Source: Piper betle (Eukaryota > Streptophyta > Magnoliopsida > Piperales > Piperaceae). Taken from it: 64,000 bases of DNA. This document shows positions 12,688 to 25,249 of this stretch, piece after piece; the stretch's first letter is position 1; each line of letters begins with the position of its first letter. The translations under genes and the position numbers were made by a program. The notes beneath the pieces were generated by a model that ran no database searches, was not told the origin of the DNA, and saw nothing but the letters and a program-made list of their open reading frames with translations. The stretch covers positions 124,001 to 188,000 of the forward strand of contig JAURVB010014120.1 of NCBI GenBank assembly GCA_033002965.1, written 5' to 3'.

Positions 12688-14873
12688 CCCTCAGCAAACA
12701 TAACCCTTACCCCACCAGGCACCCAAAGGAGCTCAGAAGCTAGAACATTTGATAAAATTCAAAAGCTCAAACTTTGACAAAAACAAAGAAAACCCATTAC
12801 ATCACTAGTGCAGCAGGGAGCATGGCACCAAAAACGCTCAACAAAACCATATCCCTCTAAGATAAGCCAGCTCTGTCAATCAAAAGCTGAACCTTTATCA
12901 ATACCACTGAATACCCATCACTAACTAGTACAGCAAGAAGCAATGGGATCAAAATCCACTCTACAAAACCACATCATCTATGATAACTCAAAGTCATCAC
13001 TGACCAAGAGTGGAATGGATGCACATCAAGCTTGTTCAAACAATACAAGGAAGACCAAGATGTAGAATTCAAATAAAATTGGCAACAAGAAAGAAAGAAG
13101 GAAAGAAAAACCACATCAATGGCAGAGGCAGACCTTATACTACACTGGAGATACTATCAAGCCCTGGAATCTTATTGCTTCCATGGGTGAGTAAGGGATG
13201 ATGGAGAAAAGCTTGGATGGCGTGAATGTGGTGGACCCATGTCCTCTACCAACCATTTGGAAGTGCCAGTGACCAAAGAGCAGAAAATTCCCTCTCTTTT
13301 GTAGTATTATTTTGACCAATCTCAATATAAAAACCAAGACCAACATCATAAAAAACATGAACTTAGGTCAGACATTCTGCATTGGACATTAGGGGTTACA
13401 ACGCTGCATGTCTGTTTGTGCATATAAAAAAACTGAAATTATAGTGTTTGGCACCAAACAGGGTCAGAGAAAAACTGAAACCGACGTCTCCGCTCAAGAT
13501 GTCTTAGATCCGTATGTGGGGCCCGCAGATACCTTGGTTACTTATTCTCCTCGGTCGTTTTTAAAAATTATTGAGCTCTGGTTGATGACAAAATTTTATC
13601 TCGATGCGGTATCTCGCCCAATTGCGGGATGCCACATTGGCATTTATTCAATTTCAATGCTCGGCGGTTCACACGACAACGACGATGGCCTTCGTTTTCG
13701 TTGAGTGGAAGAAAATTGCTGATTTTGAAAGCATTTGGTATCACTTTTTAGGCCCCCAAACACCTGGTTTAAGTAGAAAGCAACAATGTGGCTAAAATCC
13801 TTTACAAGATCCCAAAATTTCCCTACAACTTAACAGGCAAAAAGTATGAAATTTGCGAAACAAAATGTCATTTATTGATAATTAGAAAAAATTAATGACC
13901 ACCGATGAAACACGTGTCAAAGTTACGACTAGGGTGATTAAGAACAAGCAACCGCATATTGATACTTTGCATTCATATCATTGGAATAATTGGCCGATTT
14001 AAATCTGAGCTGTATAGCTCATTGAAGTTTGTTTTATGTTTCACAATGCATGTGATAGTTTGTTCTCTTCTTTGTCTCCGAGCAGCTGCCATTTTGAAGT
14101 GGAAAGGAGCTTCCTTTTTCCACTGTGATAAAGACCCATTTTGAATAAGAGCAATTACCTTTTGGATAACTGGACTATAAAGTCAAGAATGAAGAATTTC
14201 AAGCACCATCATCTTCCATTTTCTAGCTTTTATGAAGCTAAGACGAAGTCGTTTCTTTTTCTCAACGACAAAAGCTTCACCAATTGCCTTTTTTAACACC
14301 AACCCATCTTTTTTTTCAATCAAGAAATTTAATTAGAAGAGTACGAATTTTTCATGCAGAAACGGATGTGATTATAATCAAGTTTAATTATGTAAATAAT
14401 ACTTTCGTTATGACAGAAGATTGAGATTTCATACAACAAAAACAGTACACAATGCATTACACTGGTTTTTCAAAAAAGATAGAAGATAATACAACGCAGC
14501 TAATCAGGTGCCTATTGTTTACATTGTTCCTCAAGCAGGCTCAACTTGCCCTGCTGAAGTGTAGCCAAAGCTTCAATGATTCAATGAACATTCCATAGTC
14601 TTCCCTCGACATTTCTCCAAAAAAAGGGGAATGCATAACGTATAATAACTTACATAAGCCATTCTCAAAAGTCAAAGGACTCAAAACCATGGTTTTGTAG
14701 TCATTTAGTAAAAATATGATACAAACTGGAGGCTTCAATTCGTTTTAAGTAACAACAGATTTGCCGTTTCTCCTCCCCCCACCAACTGCATCTAGAAAAG
14801 GTATTTTACACAATCACATAAACCCTTCACTCACATCAGAGGTGAGGATGAATGGGGCATATCCTTCAGATGA
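12688..14873. other. WRKY 5' flank and intergenic DNA
   Basis: 12688-13400 is the probable 5' leader and promoter of the WRKY gene. 13400-14540 has no supported gene. 14540-14873 probably includes the 3' untranslated region of the kinase gene that ends at 14874. Short frames here have no recognisable product. Confidence 0.5.
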
Positions 14874-17800
14874 TCAGTGGGTGTTCAAGGCCATAAACAA
14901 GTTATGTCTTCTTGCATGGTCTGGCACAAGTCGCTCAAGAGTATCTTGTGGGATGCCCTGGATCTCTGCTGAGTTATATCCATGCACTTGCATCAGACTG
15001 ATAAATGTGCAAACAAAATGCCCACCAGCACAATGTAGAGCACTCTTAACGATGCACTCAAATAATTTATGAACATGCACTTGCAGCAGAATGATGTATG
15101 TGCAAACAAAATGCTCACCAACAGAAATATAAAGCACATTCTTAATAATGCACTCCAAGCAAGTTCTACTTGGTAAACAAAAATTTTGCCATTCATGAAT
15201 CAGCACTTGAATATTGTTAGATCAAATAGTGAAAGTTAACATCTGAATCCTCGGATAGATAAGTAACATTTCGTTAGCAATAATACTAATGCTTACCTTG
15301 AGGTTTAAAATTGAAGAGAGGAGGAAGAGGGCGCCCATTTGGAAGGCGGGTGTTAGAGTCTCTCAACTCGCCAAAGAACGGGTGGCAACATGCTTCCAAC
15401 TGAAAAGTGTACAATATAAGGTGTAAAGGATAAATGAGCTTAGATACAGATTTACTTCTATTTTAAAGGCTGCAAATTTACTTGATGACAGGGGGGAACT
15501 TACAGCAGTACAGCGCAGATTTGGAGAATATTGGAGAAATCTGCAGACCAGATCTACAGCCTCAGGAGGCAGTCGATTTTGGAAAACCTGAAAGGCAGAG
15601 GACATTGCTGAAATGACGAAATTCATCATTCAAAATAGTGGTACAGTCCATCAGATCAGCAATGACATTATGGCAAGGAAAGGCGTAAAGGGAGAAGAGA
15701 TTCAGGAGAAGAGTAAAGAAAGTTGAGACCTAGGTTAAAGAGGCGAACAACAGAAGATACAAAACAGATTCATAATCCACCAAGATAGTAATTTTAATTC
15801 AAATAATTAATGAGTGTAACTTACCGTTTATGACATGTGTTTACGACTACAGAGACCTAATAAAACAAGAAAATCACTAAACAAAAGGCTTACAATATTA
15901 GAAATTCAAATTAAACTGTGAAACTATCAAAATCTCAAACTACTTATAAAAAAAACTAAATAAAAAATATATTATTCTTTACTCATTCCTCAATTATATA
16001 GAAATTTCCTGCATCATACAAACAGAGACAGAAAGCCACTATTAATTAGGAGAATGAGGAAGTTTTAATTGCCATTTAAAAATGTCAATATATTCACTGT
16101 ACAGTACACCTAGAATTTAAGAAATGCTCCTCATGATAAAGACAAACAACAATAGCAAGAGATACAGGAAGCTTTCATGCAAACAAAAAGCTCTCTTGTC
16201 ACATGATAATTAAGTTGACCTACAAATAATTTTGTCACGAACCTTGTGCCAAGGATGAGCCTTGATTTGTGGGAATTTGAATTCTGTATAATTTGGGTTC
16301 ATACACTTGATCTCCTCCCTTGTCGGTGTCCCGAGAACCTAAATAGTCAATGAACTGTTAAACAAAAGCCACAAATGGAAGAAACCCACAAGCATGTTTC
16401 CCAAATGTTAAGAGAATGGGTTAAAATATCTGCCAACATCAACTGTCTCACCTTAATAATCTCAACCAACTGATCGACTCCACTTTCTCCAGGAAATAGA
16501 GGCTACATTTTGGAATAAAAACTAGAAATATTAGGTTTCTCAGTCAACAACTACAGGTCATCGTAAAGAAGGAAACATAAATAATTTTTCATTGCTTGTA
16601 TCAGATTGTTATTGAACTATTGAATGCCAACCACGTGCACAATAATATTACTAATAGTTAACAAAAGACACATAAAAACAACAAGTTCCTATGGTACAAT
16701 CAATTTACCTGTCCCAAAAGTAACTCTGCCATCACGCATCCAGTTGACCACATGTCAATTGCAGTTGTATATTCAGTAGCACCAAATATTAACTCAGGCG
16801 CACGGTAATATCTCGAACATATGTAAGAAATATTTGGCTCTCCTTTCACCTGGGATACTGATATATGATTAATTTCAGCCACAATGAGAGAAAAATTCCA
16901 GTAACTATAATTTACTTAATATGTGATGGGAAATAATTTTACCAGCACTTTTGCACTTCCAAAATCACATAGTTTTAGTTGATGTGTATGACGATTTACC
17001 TGACATTACCAATATAAAGAAAGTGACTCAAAACAAAGTTCACTAAAATCAAAATGTCTGCACCATGAAGCAACCCCACCATTCTTCTTTTGAATCACAT
17101 GACAAAGAGCCTCAAGAATCAAATTTAGAACATACGATTCAAATTGCCAACAAGAATTACTGAATGTTACTAAACAGAAAGATCATATGAAAGAATCATC
17201 ATTCAAGATGGGAATCTGCCTGAACGCTAGGGTTCACACCCAAGTTCCAATCCATTCTGTGGGTTTTGAAGCATTTTATGTCCATCTTCGAAACCAGGGC
17301 ATCTGATTAGTTCTAGGAACTAGAACAGGTCCAAAGACAATTTTAACTGTCCCATTCAAAATCAACTCCGTCATTTTTTAATTCAAAATTTGCCCAGATC
17401 CAGATTCAGGGCACCTGATTAGTTTTAGGACGTAGAATAGACCCAAATACAAAGTTGTGTCCCATTAAAAACAGTGTCAAATGATGATTTTATTAAAACT
17501 CAGGGTCCGACTCACAGCCACATTTTCAATGAGAATGAAACATACAATTTGTAGTTTTTTCCTCCTCTCAGTTTAATGTTCTTTTCTTTTCAGTTTGGGC
17601 AAAGCCATTATTACATCCGGAACTCAATGAAAATCTAACTTAATATTTGACTAAGCCAACAAAAAAACACCCCAATTTGGAACTTCTTTTTAAGTGGAAT
17701 TCTAAAATCGAGTGTATGCATCCAATCATGTAAATCTTGTCACAAGCATTGCCTCATCAACTTTGACAAAGCTTCTATAAGAAATAATCCTTTAATGAAT

Positions 17801-20568
17801 AAAATGAGGCACCAAAACTCAGTAATGATTGCTCGAATTGATATGAGTTGGCTACTATGGGATGCAGCAATTAGGAAGACTACTAATCAATGTGACGAGT
17901 AATATGGTCAAGCTTCTACACAGTCAAGACTTTTGTGCATGCAGCAAGCAAAAAAGTACACTGGGTGAAGGCTAGCAAGGCAAACAAATGGCTAGAAATA
18001 TCATACCAACAAGTTTTGAGGTTTTATATCACGGTGACAAATACCAATACAGTTGTGTATGTAAGCAAGAGCCCTGCAAATCTGCCATCATAAAAAGATG
18101 TCACTAGTGAGATTGTGAATATTTTCACTTCATAAGCCGTGATATTGCCAAATCGCGTCGAGAAAATCAAAATTGTTACTAGTTCATGCTTAGACCAGAT
18201 AAAAATTCAATTTCTTAAGCAGCAAACTTCTAAGGATTGCAATTTAGTTTAAAGGAAAACCTACCAAAAATTTTAGCCAAATGACAACTAAGGCTGCTAA
18301 TTGAGCGAGCCAGCTCGTGAATATTTGGCGTTCGGCTCGGCTCGAAACTTGATATTTAAATGCTCGAGCTCAAACTCGATTTGAACTTGAATCCTACGAG
18401 TCGAGCTTGAAGCAAAACAGTGTTCGACTCAACTCAACTCGGTTATAACTCGAACTCAACCTCGAAATCGACTCATAGCACGACTCGATAATACAATATA
18501 ATAATATATATAATATCATTTGTATATTCAAAATAAATTTAAAATCATAAATAAATATTATTATTGACTACATACTAAAAGAGGGCGGTGGCGAAGGTGT
18601 TTTATTTTTTTTATAAAATTTGGGTCATCCTTGTAATCAAACAATCTAAATTAAAGTTTGAGATATAAAAGTTTGAGATATAAATATTATCTGCCCTGGC
18701 TAAGATAATCTATATATATATATATATATATTAATAAGTTTAATTGTAGCTAGTTATATTTATTTATATACAATAAAATACTAAAATAGCATCAACACAA
18801 GATAGCTTAGTTGGGAGAGTGTCATCCTAAAGTCATGAAGGTCATGTGTTCAATCCACGCCCATTACATGATCATTTTTTGTTGGATACATGCGCAAGAA
18901 AAATAGAAATCATAATTGGGCCTGGGCCTAAAATTAAACAGTTTAATATATTTGAATATGAGTCGAGCTTAAACAACATAAAAATATTCGAGTCGATTTC
19001 GAGCATATATGTTCAAAACTCGTTTGATTTCGAGTCGAATTCGAACAAACTTCGAGCTATTCGAGCCGAGTTCGAACGCAAGTTGAACTCGGCTCGCTCG
19101 CTCGTTTAGAAGCCCTAATGACAATAATCAATCATTTTATTAAATATAGGCATTTTGGCTGAAGAAATATCATCCAAAAAAATAACAGTGTTGGAATTCA
19201 ATAAACACGGACATTATAGGGGAATCAATCCTACTGGGCACTAAGAAGTTAAGAGGTCAACCTATAAATACGTAATGAGAATATAAAACACAAACAAATC
19301 CTACTAACACTATGACTCGTGATCAAACCAATATAAAAATAGAAACTAGCCCATTGTATGAAGTATGCTAATCTGCCAATAGGCATTAAGATTTCTTCAT
19401 TAACTATTTTCTCTAGGATTACTGTTTGTTTGTACATGGATGAAATGTTATGACTTGAGTATATTTCTTTAGATCGTTGTTAAATCATAAAGACATTTAT
19501 GTCTCTTTCTTTTTTATTAATTTGAAACTTGGCAGCACTAAGATATTTATGAACTTACCAATGCTTGCTAAGCACTGGTATAATATTGTTTACTAGCTTG
19601 CAGTGTGCCCAAATATTCATAAGGAAGCATACCTGGTAAGTATAAAGCTTCACGTATATCAAAGGCATTCTTTGATTCATTCTATTATAGTGCCTTGCAA
19701 TGCGATTGACAGTCTCAGGCACAAACTCAAGAACCAAATTCAAGTAAAGTTCTTCCTTTTCCGTCATTGAAAAAACCATTGCCTAAGTGCAACAATATTT
19801 GGATGATCCAACATTTGCATTATCTGCAGCTCCCTATTCTTGTAGCGCTTGTCTTGGAGGACCTTCTTTATAGCAACAATCTCACCAGTTTCTCGGCATT
19901 TTGCCTGTTCAAAAAAATAAATAAATAAAAATAAATAAAAAACCTACTATTATCAATTAGTGACAAAACAGAAAATTTTTTTTTTTAAATCTTTTAATAT
20001 CAATGTGAGCAAAATTTAGTTGAACCTGATAAACAGTTCCAAAAGAACCGGTTCCAACAACATGCTCTGCTATGTAATTGACAGACTGCGACATTAGCCC
20101 AAAAATATATATGTCAGTATTTAGTCTCAGCTTGTACTTTCTACAGACCATATAATCACCCTTGAACCTGTTTGGGTTGACCATTTGCCATCACATGTCC
20201 AGTCTCAGCACCCAATCCATCTATGACGTCTGGCTCACTATCCTGAAAAAAAAATACAGGTTAGCATCAGATAAAAAAGAATCTTACTGCTAGAGAAGGC
20301 AATCTTTACCGACAATCATCCAAAAGATTCCACCCTGAAAACATATAATCATGTATCAAGATATTCATGTAGGTAGCAGCATAATTTGATATTGCAAACA
20401 GGCCTCAAAGAAACTTACCCGATCATCATCATGACCATTCCTATAATCCCTTATCCTCATCTCCCGCATCCCTTGTCCGAGCCAGTCAACAGAACTAGAC
20501 GAACCTCCATAATTGCTCACTCCACTTGAGCTGCCCAAACTGCCATGCCTGAGATTGGCAGACGCCAT
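14874..20568 (-). CDS. ASKtheta: shaggy-like (GSK3) protein kinase, subgroup III, theta/SK32 type
   Basis: Ser/Thr kinase of the GSK3 family, which in plants acts in brassinosteroid, stress and floral signalling. Twelve coding exons: 20419-20568, 20168-20242, 20026-20085, 19633-19904, 18007-18081, 16943-16999, 16709-16849, 16452-16502, 16243-16338, 15504-15587, 15297-15399, 14874-14965. The N-terminus ([10 protein letters not shown]...SVDWLGQGM) resembles Arabidopsis AtSK32. The Gly-rich loop GTGSFGTV is at about residue 86, the VAIKK lysine near 108, HRDIKPQN near 203, DFG near 223, and the activation-loop Tyr in [12 protein letters not shown] near 239. The C-terminus is [19 protein letters not shown]. 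The exons sum to 1256 nt; one added base in exon 4, at the A run 19770-19775 (plus strand), gives 1257 nt or 418 residues in a single frame. The 5' leader probably extends past 20620. The intron 18082-19632 hosts a MITE. Confidence 0.95.
14981..15160. repeat. tandem duplication in the last intron of the GSK3 gene
   Basis: Two diverged copies with a period of about 93 bp, beginning at 14981 and 15074. Both contain CATGCACTTGCA and GTGCAAACAAAATGC and a GATGCACTC or AATGCACTC end. They lie in the final intron, just upstream of the last exon's acceptor at 14966. Confidence 0.7.
18288..19116 (+). mobile_element. MITE copy 1, hAT-type, with a tRNA-like core (829 bp)
   Basis: Non-autonomous element in a GSK3 intron. 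It is flanked by a perfect 8-bp target duplication, AATGACAA, at 18280-18287 and 19117-19124, the size made by hAT transposases. Its ends are imperfect inverted repeats: CTAAGGCTGCTAATTGAGCG on the left, and the reverse complement of CTCGTTTAGAAGCCCT on the right. Both arms are dense in CTCGA/TCGAG words that can pair with each other, and the middle is AT-rich. No coding capacity was seen. The nearest relative is at 24000-24827. Confidence 0.8.
18801..18863 (+). repeat. tRNA-Phe-like segment inside MITE copy 1
   Basis: GATAGCTTAGTTGGGAGAG and GTGTTCAATCCACGC closely resemble the D-arm (A box) and T-arm (B box) of plant tRNA-Phe, spaced as in a tRNA. The anticodon arm is degenerate and the acceptor stem is absent, so this is not a functional tRNA gene. 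It could retain Pol III promoter boxes, as SINEs do. Confidence 0.6.
19770..19775 (-). other. ASKtheta: homopolymer frame break in GSK3 exon 4
   Basis: The minus strand has six T between GCAATGG and CAATGACG. With seven, the frame reads [20 protein letters not shown], as in the family. With six, it hits a stop three codons on. The kinase is otherwise intact on both sides, so a sequencing or assembly indel is the simplest explanation. Confidence 0.8.
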
Positions 20569-21700
20569 ATGTGGAGTTGACTCAACTGCAATTTGATGCA
20601 ATTCTTGATGCCTCAAATCATCTTAGAATCTGTGGGCATGTCCAAATTGATCGCAAAAGGTGCGCCATTTCCTCATATTGCACACTGTATCACCCTTTTA
20701 ATAGTAAGTTACAAGGCTAATGACATTCCAGACCTAGTACAATACAAACTTTACTACTAAAGGATACAGTTTAAAGGTTGCATTTAGCGCTACAAGTGCC
20801 AACACCGGGGAAAGCATTCATAACACACCAAAAAACTCAACTGCCGTCCATTTAAAATAAAATTTTTTAAAAAAATGTCTATGACATTGTCAGAATTTGA
20901 ATACCAAAGCAATGCACTTTAGAGGCTAAAATGGACACTGTAAGTGCCCACACCAGGCAAAACGATCATAACACACAAAACACTTAACTTTCATATGTCC
21001 AAAGCAAAACGTTAAAGCAGAGATCCATGGAAAACCAGTTCATAGCAATCCAACACTTAAACAAACAAGTTGCACAGAATTCTGCAATCAACCCAATATA
21101 ACAAAAAAGGCGCATTCACATCGTCCAATACACCAAAGGCAGTGGAAAAGCACATACAACTACACTTTGATCTACACCAAATATTGTTCCTAAGAAGAAA
21201 TCAACAAACTCATAACATCTCATTCATCAAATGCACCTAACCATTCCCAAAAGCTGAAAAAATCACCACTTCTCACAGATCAAACGATAAAAAAAAACAG
21301 AAAAGAACATGATCATCAACATAGAGCCAAATCATTTTCCAAAATCATACACCTCAAGTACAAAAAAAAACAAAAAACTGATCAAAAAACGCAAAAAGCT
21401 ACCCATTTCTCCGCGAGAAGTGAGCAAAGGTACCAGCTTTAAAAGTGGGAGATGATAGAGATCACCGCATTCGCAGATCCAACCACGAACAAGAAGACTA
21501 TGGAGGAAGGAAAGGAGGATTTGGGGGAACCAATCCCGATTGGAGAACGAAGAAGAAGATTGTGCCAGAATCGATATTTTTTCCGGGCAAAAGTTTTCTC
21601 GGTACGCCCATCTTATGGTACGCCACCATAGCTCGTACCACGGGTTGTACGACGTATATGGGGTACCAGCTGGCAGCTGCCCATCCCATATAATTTAACT
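20569..21700 (-). promoter_or_regulatory. 5' leader and promoter region of the GSK3 gene
   Basis: CT-rich leader-like sequence on the minus strand at about 21400-21560 is typical of a plant 5' untranslated region. A 5' intron probably lies between it and the start codon at 20568, since 20640-21400 is AT-rich. The exact transcription start is not visible. Confidence 0.4.
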
Positions 21701-22566
21701 ATTCTAACCTTTTAATTTATACCCTGTTTTCTAATACAAATTTTTTGCAAAATTTGATTTTTTTGTTAAAAAATTCAATATTTTAATAAAATATTGGTAA
21801 TAAAAATATTTTAAATATTTAATAAAATATTTTATTTATAATTTTAAAATCTTATTGAAGTTTTCAATTAAACCAAATATACATCATACCAGTTATATAT
21901 CTAAAATAATAATTGGTACAATGTTAAAAATTATGACGCAATCTACACTATTAGTTATGTGATAAGAATTTATTATTTAACTTATTTATAAGGTTGTGAG
22001 ATAAAATTTTCCTTAAAATCTAAAAAAAATGTCATAAAATTACTTATAATCATGAAAAGTTAATAAAATTCATAAACTAATTCTTGGCCATTAAAATTAT
22101 TATGAGAGCTTTGCTAGAGCATTTGAAAAAATAAAAATAATATTTTTTTATTTTGTAAAGGTTTTTGAACAATGAATCCGTTGCTTTATATTTGGCTAAA
22201 CATGTTTTTAGCTTTTATTCTTATAATAATTTTAATATTTTTTTATAAATTGTGTAAAATAATAAAACTCTATTAATGGGACCTACATCCCTATGTACAC
22301 ATATTTCTAATTAATTTGAAACAAATTTTACTTTACGTAAAATTCCAAGTATAAAATGTGTTTAGATTATAAAATTTAATCACGGAGAAGAGGAATTGTA
22401 TCATTATATTAACTTAAAACAATATTATTAACAGTCACATGGATAAAAAAATGTCATAACATAGCTTTTAATCAACGTATTCTCCACCTTGTTGTCTTCA
22501 TATGAACGCTCCAAGTTATGTGTTTTCGCGCTCATGGTTTATGCTTGGAATGGGGTCCGCTCTCTT
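21700..22566. other. AT-rich intergenic DNA
   Basis: Strongly AT-rich, no coding signal and no clear repeat. Confidence 0.6.
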
Positions 22567-22574
22567 ATGTGTTT

Positions 22575-23448
22575 ATCCGGGTTGCACGAATCGGCCGATT
22601 TTGAGTGGAATCGGCCGATTTAAATCGGATCGGCGTCGCGCCGATCCGATTTTGGGGCCGAATCGGTCGGCCCCGAATCGGCCTTGGAATCGGCCGAGTT
22701 CGCCCGATTCTGACCGATTTAACTCGGAATCGGAATCGGAATCGGCCGATTTAAATCGGAACCGGTTTTTTTAGTAAATTACTAAAATACCTTAGGTATG
22801 ATTTTTATTAAATTATTTAAGCATGGGTAAAATGATAATTTGGATTTAAAAACATAAAAGCGCTTTCGCCCCGCTTCCGCCGTCGCTCACACCGCCGCCC
22901 TCTGCCGCGCTTCTGCCGTCCGACCTCACCTCCGCCCGACCTTCCAACCACGCCACCGCCGTCCGACCTCAGCTCCGCCCGACATGCTGTGGAGTGCAAA
23001 GGCAACGACTTCAGGTGGAATCGGCGGCCGCCCTTCGCCGCGCTTCCGCCGTCCGACCTCAGCTCCGCCGCGCTTCCTCCGGCCGACCTCAGCTCTGCCC
23101 GACCTGCTGTGGAGCGCAAAGGCGACGAGTTCGAGTGGAATGGACAACCGCCCTCCGCCGCGCTTCCGCTGTCCGACAATGCCATGGAGCGCAAACGCGA
23201 GTAACTGCCTGACCTTCTGACCACGCTACTGCCCTCGCAACTCCGCCTTCGACAGGTGGCCGGTCGATTAATATGATGTGCAAATTGATTAATATGATGT
23301 GCAAATTGTGATGTCCAAATCATGGTTGCAAATTGTGATTTTGGACCGATTCAAGCCGATTCAACTGAACCAATTCCTGCGCCGATTTAGACCGATTCCG
23401 ATTCCTGAAAAACTGATTCCGATTCCGATTCCGATTCATGCAACCATG
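22575..23448 (+). mobile_element. inverted-repeat MITE-like element with a GC-rich core (874 bp)
   Basis: An 8-bp target duplication, GTGTTTAT, flanks it at 22567-22574 and 23449-23456. The ends are inverted: GGTTGCACGAATCGG at the left, and the reverse complement of CCGATTCATGCAACC at the right. Each arm is built from repeats of AATCGG/CCGATT. This fits a non-autonomous hAT-type element. There is no transposase. Confidence 0.75.
22860..23240. repeat. GC-rich tandem duplication inside the element
   Basis: Very GC-rich block, unlike its AT-rich surroundings. Two diverged units of roughly 120 bp share CGACCTCAGCTC, TGCTGTGGAG and CCGCGCTTCCGC. Several overlapping frames stay open because of base composition, not because of a recognisable protein. 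It may be a captured genic fragment. Confidence 0.55.
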
Positions 23449-23456
23449 GTGTTTAT

Positions 23457-23991
23457 GATCAATGGCAGTATTCTTCCTTTCTTTAAAAAAAATGAAAAAA
23501 AGATAAAAATTCACCGTATGGGTCGAGTTGAATGATAATTTCATGGTATGAAACATTTGGAAACTTAGTTTGAATCAAGCTAATTAGAGCTCTATTTAAA
23601 ATCACATCGAAGTTAAATTTAAACTAACTTGACTCGTGTTCAATTTCAATTTTTTACTTTAAATAACAAAGTGAATTATTTTATAATTTAAAATTTTTTG
23701 ACATTAAAATATTTGTATTTAATAAAATAAAATTAGATAACGAATACCTAATGCACTTGTACATTGAGTGGAGCCTCGTAATACTTATTTAATTTGAGTT
23801 TGGCTCAAAATTTAAATTCGATTTAAAATCATACTAAATATTCAAATATATTGGGATGCTCGTAGATATTTATTTGGCCAATTATTTTACCTTGGTCTAT
23901 TAGTACTTCTACAAAGGTTGAAAATAAAAAAAATTAAATAAAATATTCGATTAAAAATAAATTGAATGAGGATAACACTATTATAAAGATC
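23457..23991. other. AT-rich intergenic DNA
   Basis: Nothing supported. AT-rich, between two MITE-type insertions. Confidence 0.5.
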
Positions 23992-23999
23992 AGATTAAA

Positions 24000-24827
24000 T
24001 AAGGCTACTAATTGAGCGAACTAGCTCATGAGATATGTGTTCGGCTCGACTCGACTCGATTCGAAACTCGACATTTAAATGCTTGAGCTCGAATTCGACT
24101 CGAACTTGAATCCTATGAGTTGAGTTTTAATAAAGCACTATTTGACTTGACTCGAAATTGACTTGTACCTCGACTCGATCTTGACTCAATAATATAATAT
24201 AATAATATACCTAATATCATTTACCTACTTAAAGTATTTTTAAAATTATAAATAAATGTTATATTGACTACGTATTAAATGATAGCAGTGGTGGGGGTGT
24301 TTTATTTTTATTTTTTATTTTTTTATTAAATTTGGGTCGTCCTCATACTCGAATGATCCAAATTAAAATTTGAGATAGAAACATTATCTGCTTATGATTA
24401 AGATAGTCATTATATATATATTAATAAGTTTAATTATAACTAGTTATATTTATTTATATATAATAAAATAACAAGATAGCAGAATAGCTTAATTGGGAGA
24501 GTGTTTCAATCTATGCTCACCACATTTTTTATTGGATATGCCTTCCATCTGAGCAAGTCAACTCGTGAGTTATTTTCGACTTTATAATCAAACCAGTTTC
24601 AAGCTCACGAATAAGTTGGTTTCGGGGTCATCAAAATTAAATAGTATAAGTATACTTGAACTCGAGTCGAGTTCAAATAATATAAAAAATATACGAGTCA
24701 ATTATGAGTATATATGTTCAAAACTCGACCATTCTTGAATCAAGCTTTAACAAACTTCAAATTATTTGAGTTGAATTTGAACACAAATTGAGATCCGCTC
24801 GCTTGTTCATTTAACATAACGGTACTA
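24000..24827 (+). mobile_element. MITE copy 2 of the same hAT-type family (828 bp)
   Basis: The left end TAAGGCTACTAATTGAGCG matches copy 1, and the arms and AT-rich middle line up along the whole length. It is flanked by AGATTAAA (23992-23999) and AGATTAAC (24828-24835), an 8-bp duplication with one mismatch. The right terminus has decayed (GGTACTA in place of AGCCCTA). It differs from copy 1 in length by only one base. Confidence 0.78.
24474..24521 (+). repeat. decayed tRNA-Phe-like segment in MITE copy 2
   Basis: ATAGCTTAATTGGGAGAGTG keeps the A-box-like D-arm, and CAATCTATGCTCACC keeps part of the T-arm. The anticodon region between them is deleted. It lies at the same relative position as in copy 1. 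Confidence 0.5.
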
Positions 24828-25119
24828 AGATTAACCATTGTTTTCATTGGAGTTTGTTTAATATTTTATATAATTGGAATCATTTTAGGTGTGTCCAACA
24901 TGAATACACCTTGGAGATGCAGACAGTGAAGGACAGGTGACGAGATGCATCTCCAAGAGCATTATAAGTGAGCATGCGCTTAGTTGCTCGTTTAGTTGAA
25001 CCTTTGTTTCCACAAGAACAAATTTACACACTTTTAACAAATTCGATGAGAAATAGTAAAAATATTATACTATTATGACAGATTAAATACTTTAATTATT
25101 AAAATAAAATATTGAATAA

Positions 25120-25146
25120 ATTACAATATATATATATATATATATA
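25120..25146. repeat. (AT)n microsatellite
   Basis: Short run of alternating A and T. Confidence 0.8.
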
Positions 25147-25249
25147 AACTGATATAAATTAAACTGCTTCAAAATCAAATTAACTCAAATATAAACAAGA
25201 CACTCGAACAGTTATCCAAACAATGGTGGGAACGCCCCCTACATCCCAT

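Noticed and set aside
13444..13775. Possible MITE bounded by GTGTTTGG and CCAAACAC words
   Set aside because: Only about eight bases match between the ends and no target duplication was found.
18801..18863. Functional tRNA-Phe gene
   Set aside because: The acceptor stem is missing and the anticodon arm is degenerate; it sits inside a MITE and is repeated there.
21445..21693. 82-codon plus-strand frame (MGDDRDHRIRR...)
   Set aside because: Reads the complement of the CT-rich 5' leader of the GSK3 gene; no family match.
23010..23230. Relation between the MITE core and the GC-rich LTR block
   Set aside because: Both have CCGCC-rich words, but no shared longer string was found, so common origin is not supported.
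22984..23323. Arg/Ala/Pro-rich frames in several phases on both strands
   Set aside because: Open because of GC-rich repeats in the MITE-like core; no consistent protein.
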